Shown: positions 7,347 through 16,895 of the stretch, in pieces
Numbering within the stretch: the first letter of the stretch is position 1
Layout of the letters: every line of letters starts with the position of its first letter
NCBI GenBank assembly: GCA_026126125.1
Contig: JAHCJW010000008.1
Span: 1 to 55,169 of the forward strand
DNA length: 55,169 bases
From: Devosia sp.
GTDB lineage: Bacteria > Pseudomonadota > Alphaproteobacteria > Rhizobiales > Devosiaceae
Direction of reading: 5' to 3'
Made by a program: the position numbers and the translations under genes
Notes under the pieces: model-generated
Told to the model about the DNA's origin: nothing
Seen by the model: only the letters and a program-made list of their open reading frames with translations
Databases searched by the model: none

Positions 7347-10300
7347 CCGGCATCGTCGATTTTCTATCGCGCCCGGCGCTGCCGGCCCGCAGCCTCCCTA
7401 CGCCGCCCGCTTATGCCGAACTGATCGCCACCAGCAATTTCTCCTTCCTGCGCAGCGGCTCGCACCCCGAAGAGCTGGTGAGCGCCGCCCTGGATCTGGG
7501 CCTTGGCGCGCTGGGCCTGTGTGACCGCAACAGCTTTGCCGGCGTGGTGCGCGGCTATGTGACGGCCCGCGACAATAAGGAGAAAAACCCCGATTTCCGC
7601 TATCTGGTCGGCGTGCGGCTCGCTTTTGCCGACGGCACCCCGGATATCATCGCCTATCCCACCGACCGCATCGCCTATGGTCGGCTGTGCAAGCTGTTGA
7701 CCATCGGCAATCAGCGCGGCGAAAAGGGCAGTCCGAGGCTCGAACTGGCCGATCTTTTCGGCGCTGGCGAGCCCAGCAGCGAACAAGGACCGCTGGAGAA
7801 CTATTCGCAAGGCCAGCTCTTCATTCTCCTGCCCGACGAGAACGACTGGAGCTTGAGCGAAAAAACCCTGGAGCTTTTGAGCCGTAAGGCGCCGGGCCGG
7901 GTCTGGATCGCCGGCACGCCGCGCCTTGACGGGCAGGACCGGGCTCGCCTCAACCGCATCGATGCCCTGGCCAGGCGCCACCGAGCGAGGATGATCGCCA
8001 GCAATGACGCGCTCTACCACGCGCCGGACCGGCGCATGCTGCTCGACGTGGTCACCTGCATCCGCGAGCATGTGACGCTGCACGACGCCGGCTTCCGCCT
8101 CGGCGCCAATGCCGAACGGCACCTGAAATCGCCGAAGGAAATGGCGCGCCTCTTTGCCGAACACCCTCAGGCCATCGCCGAGACGCAAGAATTTATCGCC
8201 CGCATCGGCTTTTCGCTCGACCAGCTTCAATATAACTATCCCGAAGAAACCATCGGCAATGGCGAAACCGCGCAGCAGACACTTGAGCGCCTGACCTGGG
8301 CGGGCGCGGAAAAACGCTTTCCGCTTGGGGTCAGCGACAAGATCAAGCGCTCGATCTGGTCCGAATTGTGCCTTATCGCCTATAAGGGCTATGCTGCCTA
8401 TTTCCTGACCGTGCACGACATCGTGCATCACGCCCGCTACGAGTTGGGCATATTGTGCCAGGGACGCGGTTCGGCGGCCAATTCCACCGTCTGCTATTGC
8501 CTTGAAGTCACCGAGGTCAATCCGGAAACGGCCAATCTGGTGTTTGGCCGTTTCATCTCCACCGAGCGCGACGAGCCCCCCGATATCGACGTCGATTTCG
8601 AGCATGAGCGTCGTGAGGAGGTGATGCAATATGTCTATAAAAAATATGGCGGCAAGCGCACGGGCCTGACCGCCAATGTCATCTCCTACCGCTCCAAGAG
8701 CGCCATCCGCGAGACGGCGAAAGTCTTCGGCGTTTCCGAAGATACGGTCGCCGCTTTCAACCAGCTCCATTGGGGCTGGGGCTACAGCATCGATCTCAAG
8801 GAACTGGACAATCTGGGGCTCAATCCCGACGACCCGGTCTTTGCCCAGATGTTCGAGGTGGTGAAGGTCTTGCGCGGTTTTCCGCGCCACCTCTCCCAGC
8901 ATGTCGGGGGCTTCGTCATCACCCGCGATTCGCTCGAAAGCCTGGTGCCGATCGGCAAGACCGCCATGGACAGCCGCACCATTATCGAATGGAACAAGGA
9001 CGACATCGACGCCTTGAAAATCCTCAAGGTCGACATTCTCGCCCTTGGCATGCTGACCTGCCTCAGGCGGGCTTTCGAGCTGATGGAAAGCCATTACGAG
9101 GAGAAAATCACGCTTTCCGACCTGCAGAGCGAGGAAACCAAGGACCCAGAGGCAGCGAAACGGGTTTATCGGATGACCCATCGCGCCGACACGATCGGCG
9201 TCTTTCAGATCGAGAGCCGGGCGCAGATGTCGATGCTGCCCCGCCTCCAGCCCAAGGAATTCTACGATCTGGTCATCGAAGTGGCCATCGTCCGCCCCGG
9301 CCCGATCCAGGGCGGCATGGTGCACCCCTACCTCAAGCGCCGCGACGGCACCGAGCCCTGGCAGGCCGACCCCGACGATCCGCTCGATGAGGTTTTAAAG
9401 AAAACGCTCGGCATTCCGCTGTTCCAGGAACAGGCCATGCAGATGGCCATCAAGGGCGCCGGCTTTTCCCCCGGCGAGGCCGATCAGCTGCGCCGCGCCA
9501 TGGCCGCCTGGCGGCGCACCGGCAGGATCGGCATTTTCAAGCAGCGCTTCATCGACGGAATGCTGACCAATCCCCGGCGCCCTTACAGCCAGGAATTTGC
9601 CGAACGCTGTTTTTCCCAGATCGAGGGCTTTGCCGAATATGGCTTTCCCGAAAGCCACGCGGCAAGCTTCGCCCTCCTGGTCTATGCCTCGTGCTGGCTC
9701 AAATGCCATTATCCGGACGTGTTCGCCTGCGCCCTGCTCAACTCCCAGCCCATGGGCTTTTATGCGCCCAGCCAATTGGTGCGCGACGCCACCGAACACG
9801 GCGTCGAGGTGCGCCCGCCCGACATCAACTGCTCGACCCATGACTGTCTGCTCGAAGAGCATGGCTGGAAAGTGCCGGACCATATCTGGCCCCGGCACGC
9901 CGAAATGATACCCGATATCCGCACCACCAAGGCGCTGCGCCTCGGCCTCCGCCATGTCGAGGGACTGGCGGAAAAGGACAGCCAGCGCATCCTCGCCGAG
10001 CGCGGCGAAGGCTATGCTTCCATTCGCGATCTCTGGCTCAGAACCGGTCTGGGCATTGCGAGCCTCGAAAAGCTGGCCCGCGCCGATGCCTTCGCCTCCC
10101 TCGGGATCAGTCGCCGCGACGCCCTATGGCAGGTCAAGGGCCTGCAAGGCACCCATGGCGCCCAGACCCTGCCGCTGTTTGCCGCCGGCCCACCAGCCCC
10201 GAGCGCCGCGGAGGAACTGGCCGGCCTGCCGCCTATGCAGGCGGGCGAAGAGGTGATCCACGACTACGCCACCCTCTCGCTCTCGCTCAAGGGCCACCCG

Positions 10301-10726
10301 GTCCAGTTCCTGCGGCCCATGCTGCAGGCGCGCGGCACCACAAGGGCAAGCAATCTCGTCCATATCGGCTCGGATCTGCGCATCGAGGTCGCCGGCCTCG
10401 TTCTGGTGCGCCAGCGGCCGGGCACGGCGAGCGGGGTGATCTTCATGACGCTCGAGGACGAAACCGGGGTGGCCAATATCGTGGTCTGGCCCAAAGTGTT
10501 CAAAGCCTGGCGCAAGACCGTGCTCGCGAGCCGCATGCTGGCGGTGCGCGGCAAGGTCCAGTCCGAAAGAGGCGTCATCCATGTCATCGCCGAAAGCATG
10601 GAGGATCTTACCCCCCACCTTCTCGACCTCGCCCATGGCCGGCCGCTGGTGAAGGACGCAAAAGAGATCGCCGACGCGCGCCATCGCGCCTATGCCGCTT
10701 TGCCCGGGGGGCGGAATTTTCATTGA
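7343..10726 (+). CDS. dnaE2: Error-prone DNA polymerase DnaE2 (ImuC)
   Basis: A 1127-residue C-family polymerase that performs mutagenic translesion synthesis with ImuA and ImuB. The start at 7343 forms an ATGA overlap with imuB. The PHP domain begins at YAELIATSNFSFLRSGSHPEEL. The polymerase core is seen in CQGRGSAANS and in DEPPDIDVDFEHERREEV, which carries the catalytic aspartates. RPGPIQGGMVHPYL and HAASFALLVYASCWLK follow. A C-terminal OB domain spans roughly the last 170 residues (IEVAGLVLVRQRPGTASGVI). Length and motifs are standard. Confidence 0.97.
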   Translation: MTGIVDFLSRPALPARSLPTPPAYAELIATSNFSFLRSGSHPEELVSAALDLGLGALGLCDRNSFAGVVRGYVTARDNKEKNPDFRYLVGVRLAFADGTPDIIAYPTDRIAYGRLCKLLTIGNQRGEKGSPRLELADLFGAGEPSSEQGPLENYSQGQLFILLPDENDWSLSEKTLELLSRKAPGRVWIAGTPRLDGQDRARLNRIDALARRHRARMIASNDALYHAPDRRMLLDVVTCIREHVTLHDAGFRLGANAERHLKSPKEMARLFAEHPQAIAETQEFIARIGFSLDQLQYNYPEETIGNGETAQQTLERLTWAGAEKRFPLGVSDKIKRSIWSELCLIAYKGYAAYFLTVHDIVHHARYELGILCQGRGSAANSTVCYCLEVTEVNPETANLVFGRFISTERDEPPDIDVDFEHERREEVMQYVYKKYGGKRTGLTANVISYRSKSAIRETAKVFGVSEDTVAAFNQLHWGWGYSIDLKELDNLGLNPDDPVFAQMFEVVKVLRGFPRHLSQHVGGFVITRDSLESLVPIGKTAMDSRTIIEWNKDDIDALKILKVDILALGMLTCLRRAFELMESHYEEKITLSDLQSEETKDPEAAKRVYRMTHRADTIGVFQIESRAQMSMLPRLQPKEFYDLVIEVAIVRPGPIQGGMVHPYLKRRDGTEPWQADPDDPLDEVLKKTLGIPLFQEQAMQMAIKGAGFSPGEADQLRRAMAAWRRTGRIGIFKQRFIDGMLTNPRRPYSQEFAERCFSQIEGFAEYGFPESHAASFALLVYASCWLKCHYPDVFACALLNSQPMGFYAPSQLVRDATEHGVEVRPPDINCSTHDCLLEEHGWKVPDHIWPRHAEMIPDIRTTKALRLGLRHVEGLAEKDSQRILAERGEGYASIRDLWLRTGLGIASLEKLARADAFASLGISRRDALWQVKGLQGTHGAQTLPLFAAGPPAPSAAEELAGLPPMQAGEEVIHDYATLSLSLKGHPVQFLRPMLQARGTTRASNLVHIGSDLRIEVAGLVLVRQRPGTASGVIFMTLEDETGVANIVVWPKVFKAWRKTVLASRMLAVRGKVQSERGVIHVIAESMEDLTPHLLDLAHGRPLVKDAKEIADARHRAYAALPGGRNFH

Positions 10727-10727
10727 C

Positions 10728-11015
10728 CTACAAGAGCTTGTCGATCGCCTGCGCCAGATCGACATCCTTCTGGCTCACCCCGCCCGCATCGTGGGTGGAA
10801 AGGGTGATGATCACGGTTTTATAGCTATTGGACCAATCGGGATGATGCCCCGCCTTTTCCGCCGCCAGCGCCACCCGGGTCATGAAGCCAAAGGCCTGAG
10901 AAAAATCCGCAAAGGTGAATTCGCGCATAATGGCCGCCTTGTCGGCCTCGTAACGCCACGCACCGAGCCTTCCCAGCGCCCGATCGCGCGCCGCCGCATC
11001 CAGTTTCTCGACCAT
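10728..11015 (-). CDS. phhB: 4a-hydroxytetrahydrobiopterin dehydratase (pterin-4a-carbinolamine dehydratase)
   Basis: A 95-residue protein of the PCD/DCoH family that dehydrates 4a-hydroxytetrahydrobiopterin during pterin cofactor recycling. The start at 11015 ([11 protein letters not shown]) has GAAAGGAG upstream. The active-site signature [15 protein letters not shown] with its paired histidines is at about residues 55-69, and the second conserved block [15 protein letters not shown] follows. It is convergent with dnaE2, and only one base separates the two stop codons. No phenylalanine hydroxylase is in the window, so the role may be pterin or molybdopterin recycling. Confidence 0.92.
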   Translation of the reverse strand: MVEKLDAAARDRALGRLGAWRYEADKAAIMREFTFADFSQAFGFMTRVALAAEKAGHHPDWSNSYKTVIITLSTHDAGGVSQKDVDLAQAIDKLL

Positions 11016-11151
11016 TTTGTTCTCCTTTCCTGTCCCCTCCACAATGCCGCAAAGACACGAAAGGCTCCTCATCCTTCCATGCCGAAGGACGCACAACCAG
11101 ACGCATGCGCCGCCGCACTCGAAAACCATCAGCGATTTCAACCGGAAGAAG

Positions 11152-11184
11152 TGGTGCCGCTGAGGTAGCTCGAACACCTGACCC
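11152..11184 (-). other. Decayed 3' fragment of a tRNA-Thr gene (attachment-site scar A)
   Basis: Read on the minus strand, the sequence from the variable loop to the CCA end of a tRNA is recognisable: a T-arm (AGGTG, TTCGA loop, TACCT) followed by the acceptor 3' strand CAGCGGC-ACCA. It closely resembles the better preserved fragment at 15276-15323, and similarity continues about 30 bp past the 3' end in both. No 5' half is present, so it is not a working tRNA. It looks like the left scar of an integration event. Confidence 0.7.
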
Positions 11185-11509
11185 GATGCCCCACACGCCC
11201 GTTTTTGCCAGCAGCTCATCGACGGCCTGCTGGACGAAAGGATTGCGTGACGACCAGCATCGGCATGTTCTCCATCGTGGCGCCGACCGATGTGAACAAT
11301 GCTCGCATGTTCCGCGAGCAGTTGTGCCAATGGATCGAAATAGCCATCGCCATTCTCGCGCCATGGGCAGTGATGCCGACTTTGAAGCTGAGACCGGCGT
11401 CGATCAGGATTTCAACCCGATCACATTGAACCTGGAAAACCGCCTGCCGGCAAAGCGGATCACCATGCGGCGGGCGGGCTGATGCCCAGGAAACGGCGCG
11501 CAACCGAAG
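11185..11509. other. Non-coding or decayed stretch, left end of island A
   Basis: Several short frames on both strands, none with a recognisable family, codon bias or ribosome-binding site. Short stretches on the minus strand read like a frameshifted protein remnant: [17 protein letters not shown] in one frame, and [16 protein letters not shown] in another. No intact gene is claimed. Confidence 0.4.
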
Positions 11510-14500
11510 CTACGACACAGAACGATAATATCGCTGCCCGTTATCCAGCGTGTCGGCTAGTCCGAGCCTATTGAGGGATTTCAGCACTTCCTGGACGTCG
11601 GTAACGACTAGCTTGCGGCTGGAAAACAATGCAGCGATTTCTTCAGCGGACATTGGTTCGCGCGACCGTTCGATCAATTGCAGCACTACGCGCGCCTGAT
11701 CCCGCTCGGTGGTCGGGAAGAGGGATTTTTTGGCCTTGCCGGCGACCGTCGCAAGGGTCTGTATCCGGTCGGCGCGATGGGCCAGTGGCCCGAGCCTGTC
11801 GATCTGATAGTCCGGGCGCAGCCATTTGATGAAGCCGCGCCGTTCTTCATCGGCCCGCTGGTGGTTAAGTGCAACAAGCCGGTTGAGAATTTCGTCCTCA
11901 GCGGTATCGCCACTCCAGCCATAGGCAGCGAATACCGCTTCGTCCAGTTGCTCGTGCAGACGCTTCAGGATCGGAATGCGACCGCGTTGATGGATATCGG
12001 CGTTCGACGCGGGCAGAGCCTTTGCTCCTTTTGCCACCTCGATGCTGTTGTATAGGGCTGTCAATGTTAGATCGGGGTGTTCTGACAACACCAGCTTGCG
12101 CGTGGCATCGAGTTCTTCAGCCAATGCCGCTATGCGAGACCTAATCGCCGTCGTAGCGTCGGGAAAAGGGAAGGGATCGAAGCAGCGGGACTTGGAGTAG
12201 CGAGGACGGTCCTCCAACGTTCCGCCGGACGCCAATGCCCAGATGACGTGGACTCGTGACGAGAGGACGCCCAGGTAAAATCCATCGTCAGCCGCAATGG
12301 CAACGAGCATGTTGTCAGGCAAAATCGCTTGATTGAGAAACTGGAATACGCGGTGCTTGGCGGTTTCAACGGTTGCAATATAGCGCGAGAGACCTTTCAT
12401 TGCCGACCGCAAGTCAGATCTGCCTTTGCCGAATTGCCACCAGCGTTGCAGGTATTCCTGAGCGTCGCGTGTGGGGGACCGGGCATATACTTCCATTCGG
12501 GCAACGCGCACGGTCTCCAGCAGGTGCTGGTACACCTCAGGATATTCACGCCGAACTGCTTCTTCCGCCATATCGAATAGGTCAATCACCAAGGCGTCAC
12601 GCGAATGACCCATGAGGTCTCGACCGTTCCTATAGGGCCTGATGTGAGCGTCGAGTCCGGGCCGTACACCCAGCCCCAGTTCTTCGGCCTGAGCCCGGCT
12701 GATGATAAATCCGTCCCCATGCAGCTTTACCCCTGGCGAACATAGGGTGTCGTTCGACCGCAGGGCATGAGCGCGCGTAACGTCCGCACCGATTGTCAGG
12801 TCCGGATTTATCCGGCCCGTGCGGTCTTGGAAGCCGACCACCGGTTCGTCAGTATCCAGCTTCTCCTCCGACACAACACGCCGGATTTCGCCTTCGGCCT
12901 CTCCGGCCTCAGCCACTGTGATGGCTATGCGCACAGCCGCCGCGTCCTTCGACGCCTTGGTCCAAGGATGGTCCGGAATTGCCATCACCAATGAAACAGG
13001 CTTGGCCGCAACAAGGTGTCGTTCAAGGACACGTCGCTGGAACACCTGCGTAATGGAATTGGTAGTGACGAAGCCGAAGCGGCGCAGGCGGGTGTTTTTG
13101 GCGATTAGGATTTCTGCTGCGCGGTCCCACCAATACATCACCAGATCAGCGGACGGGTTGACCTGGGGATGCGCAGCCCAGAGCGCTTCGGCATAGTCCG
13201 AGCCGAGACGACCACGAATGTCCTTGCCACCCATAAATGGCGGATTGCCAACGATGAAATCCACCTCCGGCCATGCCGGTCGCTCGGGGTTGGGGTAGGT
13301 GTAGAGCTCCTTGCCTGCTCTACTGGTCACGGGCGTTCCGGCCAGGTCACGGACCAGATGCCGATCCGGATAGCCCGTCCAGGTCAGCAAGGCATCCTTT
13401 TCCTGAACATGGTCGCTGCTGTGTAATACCGGTTCCGGCGGTGGCGTGGTACGGGTGCGCATATGCCATTGGATATAGCCAATCCACAGCACTAGCTCTG
13501 CAATCTCCACCGCCCGCTTGTTCAGTTCCATGCCGAAGAACTGGTCCGGCTTTACGGAAATATCGATCACGCGCTCCAGGGCTTCCTCGCCACCGAGGTC
13601 GTGTAGATGTTTAAGGGCTTCGCCCTCCATCTGCTTCATCCGCAACATCGCGACGTACAGGAAATTGCCGGTCCCGCAGGCGGGATCGAGAACCCGAACC
13701 GAACACAGATGTCGCAGAAAGTCCTCTAGATGACGGATTGCTGCCGCCCGCATTCCATTCTGCGACGCTCTATCGGCGGAGGCCTGATAAGCCTTCCAGT
13801 CGCTCACAAGAGGATCAATTATGGTCGTGTCCACCACGCGCTCGACATAGGTACGCGGGGTGTAATGTGCGCCAAGCTGACGCCGCTCCGTTGGATTTAG
13901 GGCCTGTTCGAACAGTGTCCCAAAAATGGCGGGTTCCAAGTCGCGCCAATCGGCGGCCGAGGCGTCCCGCAGCAGACCAATTTCCTCTCGTGTGAGGGGC
14001 AGCACTGTTGCCTGCTTGAAGAGCTTACCATTGAAACGCAGCAGGCGCTCGCCGACGCCAATCGAGTACCCGCCGACATCCATATTGCGCCACAGGTCAT
14101 CAATTTCGAACACGAAGCGCTGTGGATCAGAAAGGCAGCGCGTCAGAAGCTCGGTGAACGCCCGTTTGCGAAGTAGTCCGACATCCTCCACGAACATGGT
14201 GAACAGGCAACGCATAAGGAACACCGCGACGCTGCGCGGCTCATATCCTTTTGACTCCAATGACTTGGAGACTTCCGCAAGTTGGCCAGCAATTTCGCGA
14301 GTGACTTTGGCCGTCTGATGAGCAGGATCAAGCGCGGCCGGTGCTTGCCAGACCTTTTTGAGCATCTGGCGTATATTTGGATCGGCCAGTTGGGCCAGAT
14401 TTATGCGAAACCGATTAGCGTCGGGGAAATGAGCATAGTGGCGACCATAGCCGGAAAAGTCGGCATATATTTCGATCGCTCTTCCAACATCGCAGGCAAT

Positions 14501-14962
14501 GATGAATGGCGGATAGACATGATCCGGCGGCAGCGACGTGGCATATCGCTCAGCCTGGCGGCGGGCTTGGATCATAACATGGTCAAGTCCTCTCGTCGTC
14601 GGTCCTTCTGCTCTTGGCTCGGTGAATAGATCGGATTGGCTCTCCAGCGGTGCATTTGTCGCTCCGCGCTGGCGACTTTGCTTGGCTTCCAAGATAAAGC
14701 AGCCACGCTTATACAGATCAATGCGCCCGGATTCGAGTGTGCCATCAGGTCGTCGTCTCTCGACCCTTCTTTCGAACACATAGTCATTGAATTCGTGTGC
14801 GGCTCTGGCCGGATCCGGGCGTTGTACGCCGATAACGTCGCAGAGCTCAGCCAGGAACAGCGAGTAATTCGCACGTTCCTGACCACCATCGAGATCTGCC
14901 CATCTCTTTATGAAACGGGCCGCATTTAACGATTCATTATCTATACTGTTCTGTATCGCCAT
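11510..14962 (-). CDS. MmeI-like single-chain restriction-modification enzyme (type IIL/IIG)
   Basis: A 1150-residue protein, counting from the ATG at 14962 (MAIQNSIDNESL), which fits the family better than an upstream ATG at 15037. Order of parts: an N-terminal PD-ExK nuclease with D82-x9-E92-x-K94 (RIDLYKRGCFILEAK), a helical spacer, then an adenine methyltransferase with motif I DPACGTGNF (426-434) and motif IV NPPFMGG (573-579). A target-recognition region follows, and a winged-helix-like segment forms the C-terminus. Such enzymes cut and methylate DNA with one polypeptide and defend against phage. The third-codon composition is less GC-rich than its neighbours, which supports transfer. 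No separate specificity or methylase gene is nearby. Confidence 0.85.
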   Translation of the reverse strand: MAIQNSIDNESLNAARFIKRWADLDGGQERANYSLFLAELCDVIGVQRPDPARAAHEFNDYVFERRVERRRPDGTLESGRIDLYKRGCFILEAKQSRQRGATNAPLESQSDLFTEPRAEGPTTRGLDHVMIQARRQAERYATSLPPDHVYPPFIIACDVGRAIEIYADFSGYGRHYAHFPDANRFRINLAQLADPNIRQMLKKVWQAPAALDPAHQTAKVTREIAGQLAEVSKSLESKGYEPRSVAVFLMRCLFTMFVEDVGLLRKRAFTELLTRCLSDPQRFVFEIDDLWRNMDVGGYSIGVGERLLRFNGKLFKQATVLPLTREEIGLLRDASAADWRDLEPAIFGTLFEQALNPTERRQLGAHYTPRTYVERVVDTTIIDPLVSDWKAYQASADRASQNGMRAAAIRHLEDFLRHLCSVRVLDPACGTGNFLYVAMLRMKQMEGEALKHLHDLGGEEALERVIDISVKPDQFFGMELNKRAVEIAELVLWIGYIQWHMRTRTTPPPEPVLHSSDHVQEKDALLTWTGYPDRHLVRDLAGTPVTSRAGKELYTYPNPERPAWPEVDFIVGNPPFMGGKDIRGRLGSDYAEALWAAHPQVNPSADLVMYWWDRAAEILIAKNTRLRRFGFVTTNSITQVFQRRVLERHLVAAKPVSLVMAIPDHPWTKASKDAAAVRIAITVAEAGEAEGEIRRVVSEEKLDTDEPVVGFQDRTGRINPDLTIGADVTRAHALRSNDTLCSPGVKLHGDGFIISRAQAEELGLGVRPGLDAHIRPYRNGRDLMGHSRDALVIDLFDMAEEAVRREYPEVYQHLLETVRVARMEVYARSPTRDAQEYLQRWWQFGKGRSDLRSAMKGLSRYIATVETAKHRVFQFLNQAILPDNMLVAIAADDGFYLGVLSSRVHVIWALASGGTLEDRPRYSKSRCFDPFPFPDATTAIRSRIAALAEELDATRKLVLSEHPDLTLTALYNSIEVAKGAKALPASNADIHQRGRIPILKRLHEQLDEAVFAAYGWSGDTAEDEILNRLVALNHQRADEERRGFIKWLRPDYQIDRLGPLAHRADRIQTLATVAGKAKKSLFPTTERDQARVVLQLIERSREPMSAEEIAALFSSRKLVVTDVQEVLKSLNRLGLADTLDNGQRYYRSVS

Positions 14963-15275
14963 ACCTATATTGCCGATACAAATTAAGACCGAGTTGAAAA
15001 CAGGTAGGCTTCCACAGCTATTGGCCGGTGAAGCCACATGCCGCGATCAAAAAATCTCTTTTTTCTCGCTATAATGGGCTGCGCGCCTACTAAATCCGGG
15101 CGCGCACCGGCCGTCCCGCCGGCGCAGCATAGTCCGATGCAGAAGCCGGTTTACCCTGTCACCGAAGGCACGCAATTGCTATGCGCGCGATGCGCTACAC
15201 AAGGCGCTGGTCGAACGGGTCCGGACGCGCATTCCTCGCCGCATCACAAAACACTAGCAATTTCACAGGGAAAAA

Positions 15276-15323
15276 TGGTGCCGCTTAGGTGACTCGAACA
15301 CCCGACCCCATCATTACGAATGA
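15276..15323 (-). other. 3' half of tRNA-Thr(CGT) gene (attachment-site scar B)
   Basis: Minus-strand reading gives the anticodon loop TTCGTAA with its 3' stem, the variable loop, an intact T-arm (GGGTG / CACCT around TTCGAGT) and the acceptor strand AAGCGGC-ACCA. The 5' side of the anticodon stem already contains one mismatch, and no D-arm or 5' acceptor strand follows. The gene is therefore cut in or next to the anticodon loop. The integrase gene starts 167 bp away. This is the expected leftover of integration into the 3' half of a tRNA gene. Confidence 0.85.
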
Positions 15324-15489
15324 AGGGGCATTTTGTTTCTGACAGTTTCTCGCCATTTTTCGACGTTTACAACACATTGCTCTAAAACAGGTTTCTTGTT
15401 ACGTTCTGTTTCTGGTTGTTTATCGGAGTTTACCTTTCGGTGGCGACCCGGTGGCGACCCGCGACGGATAACAAGGGGCTGATCGACAA

Positions 15490-16806
15490 GTGGCAGGCAC
15501 GAAACTCACCAAGCGCGTTGTTGACGGTGCCGAGATTCGCGCCAGCCGCTACATCCTCTTTGACAGCGTCGTTGCCGGCTTCGGTTTGCGGGTCATGCCG
15601 ACCGGCGCGAAATCGTGGATCTTTGAATATCGGCCCGGTGAAGGCGGCCGCAGTGTCCCCAAAAAGCGGGTGACCATTGGCGCAGCTGGAGACTTCACGC
15701 CCGACCAGGCGCGGAAGGAAGCCGAGCGGCTGCGCGCCCTGGTGAAGACAGGCGGCGATCCCCAAGGAGAAAAGACCAGGAAGCGCGAGGCCGCCACCGT
15801 AAAGGAATTGGCAGAGGCCTTCCTCGAGCACATTGAGGAAAAGCGCTCCGCCTCCACGCACGAGGGCTATAAGCGCACCCTGGACCTGCACTTCCTGCCC
15901 TCCTTCGGCGCACGCAAGGCTGCCAGCGTCGAGCACGCAGAAGTCGCCAAGCTGCACCGCAGCATGAAGGCGAACAAACCCAGCGCCAACAAGATGCTCA
16001 GGGTGGTCAGCTCCATGTTCAACTGGGGCGCCTCGAAAGCACAGCGCCTATTGCCCTCCGGCACCAACCCGGCCGGCGACATCGAGGCCTATGTGGAATT
16101 GCCGCGAAAGCGGATGCTCAATCCCGAGGAACTGGAGCGACTGGGCGCCTCGATGCGCCTGGCGGAAACAGAAGGCCTGCCCTGGACGCTTGATCCACAA
16201 AAGAAGACCAAGCACCGCCGCAAGGATGCCGAGGAGCAGACCAGCGTCATCGACCCTTATGCGGTAGCAGGACTTCGCTTGCTCATTTTCACCGGCTGCC
16301 GGCTTCGGGAAATCCTTGGGCTGAAATGGACAGACGTGGATTTCGTCAATGGCATCATCACCATTCGAAAACACAAGACCGGGCGAACTGTTGGTGACAA
16401 GACGGTGGTGCTCAACGCGCCCGCGCTGGCGGTGCTTTCTGGGCTCGATCGCATTGGCGTCTATGTCGTTGCAGGTGAGTCGGCGGGGCAAAAAGATGAG
16501 AAGCCCCGGGCTGATCTTAAGCGCCCGTGGGAAACTATTCGCCGTCACGCCGGGCTTGATGATGTACGCATCCACGACCTTCGGCACAATTTCGGGGCGT
16601 TCGCAGCAAGCGGTAATCTGCAACTGCCCATGATCGGCTCGCTGTTGGGCCATGCCAGCACCCAATCGACAGAACGATATAGCCATTTCCAATGGGATCC
16701 GCGCCGCGTGGCATCGAATGCCATTGCCGGTGCCATCGCTGCGGCCATTGGCGAATCGCCTGCCAAGGATAACGTGGTGCAGATGGACAAGGCCCGAAAG
16801 GGCTGA
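15490..16806 (+). CDS. int: Tyrosine-recombinase integrase (DUF4102-type N-terminus)
   Basis: A 438-residue phage/island integrase. The GTG start at 15490 gives the usual N-terminus MAGTKLTKRVVDG with the arm-binding domain (residues 1-90: GFGLRV, KSWIFEYR, ARKEAERLRALV). The core-binding domain spans about 100-200. The catalytic residues are complete: R271 (TGCRLRE), K296, H362 and R365 (HDLRH), H388 (LLGHAS) and the nucleophile Y397 (ERYSHF). It lies next to the tRNA-Thr fragment, so that tRNA is its likely target. An active enzyme is expected from sequence, although the element has lost its right end. Confidence 0.95.
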   Translation: MAGTKLTKRVVDGAEIRASRYILFDSVVAGFGLRVMPTGAKSWIFEYRPGEGGRSVPKKRVTIGAAGDFTPDQARKEAERLRALVKTGGDPQGEKTRKREAATVKELAEAFLEHIEEKRSASTHEGYKRTLDLHFLPSFGARKAASVEHAEVAKLHRSMKANKPSANKMLRVVSSMFNWGASKAQRLLPSGTNPAGDIEAYVELPRKRMLNPEELERLGASMRLAETEGLPWTLDPQKKTKHRRKDAEEQTSVIDPYAVAGLRLLIFTGCRLREILGLKWTDVDFVNGIITIRKHKTGRTVGDKTVVLNAPALAVLSGLDRIGVYVVAGESAGQKDEKPRADLKRPWETIRRHAGLDDVRIHDLRHNFGAFAASGNLQLPMIGSLLGHASTQSTERYSHFQWDPRRVASNAIAGAIAAAIGESPAKDNVVQMDKARKG

Positions 16807-16895
16807 CAGTTGCGCGGGGATAGGCCGGCCAGCCGACAAGCCGTTTCACCAGCGGCTTCCCTGTATTTCCGAGGTGAAGCAACGTGAGGTGAACG

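Noticed and set aside
7364..9325. A 653-codon open frame on the minus strand
   Set aside because: It lies entirely antisense to dnaE2, has no family resemblance, and follows from the high third-position GC of the real gene.
11205..11482. Small genes on either strand left of the MmeI-like gene
   Set aside because: Short conflicting frames without start signals. At most these are remnants, so no gene is annotated.
15276..15360. A complete tRNA-Thr gene
   Set aside because: No D-arm or 5' acceptor strand follows the anticodon region, and one anticodon-stem pair is already lost. Only the 3' half is present.
15395..15425. A second SOS box before the integrase
   Set aside because: A GTTC occurs, but no second GTTC stands 7 bp away.
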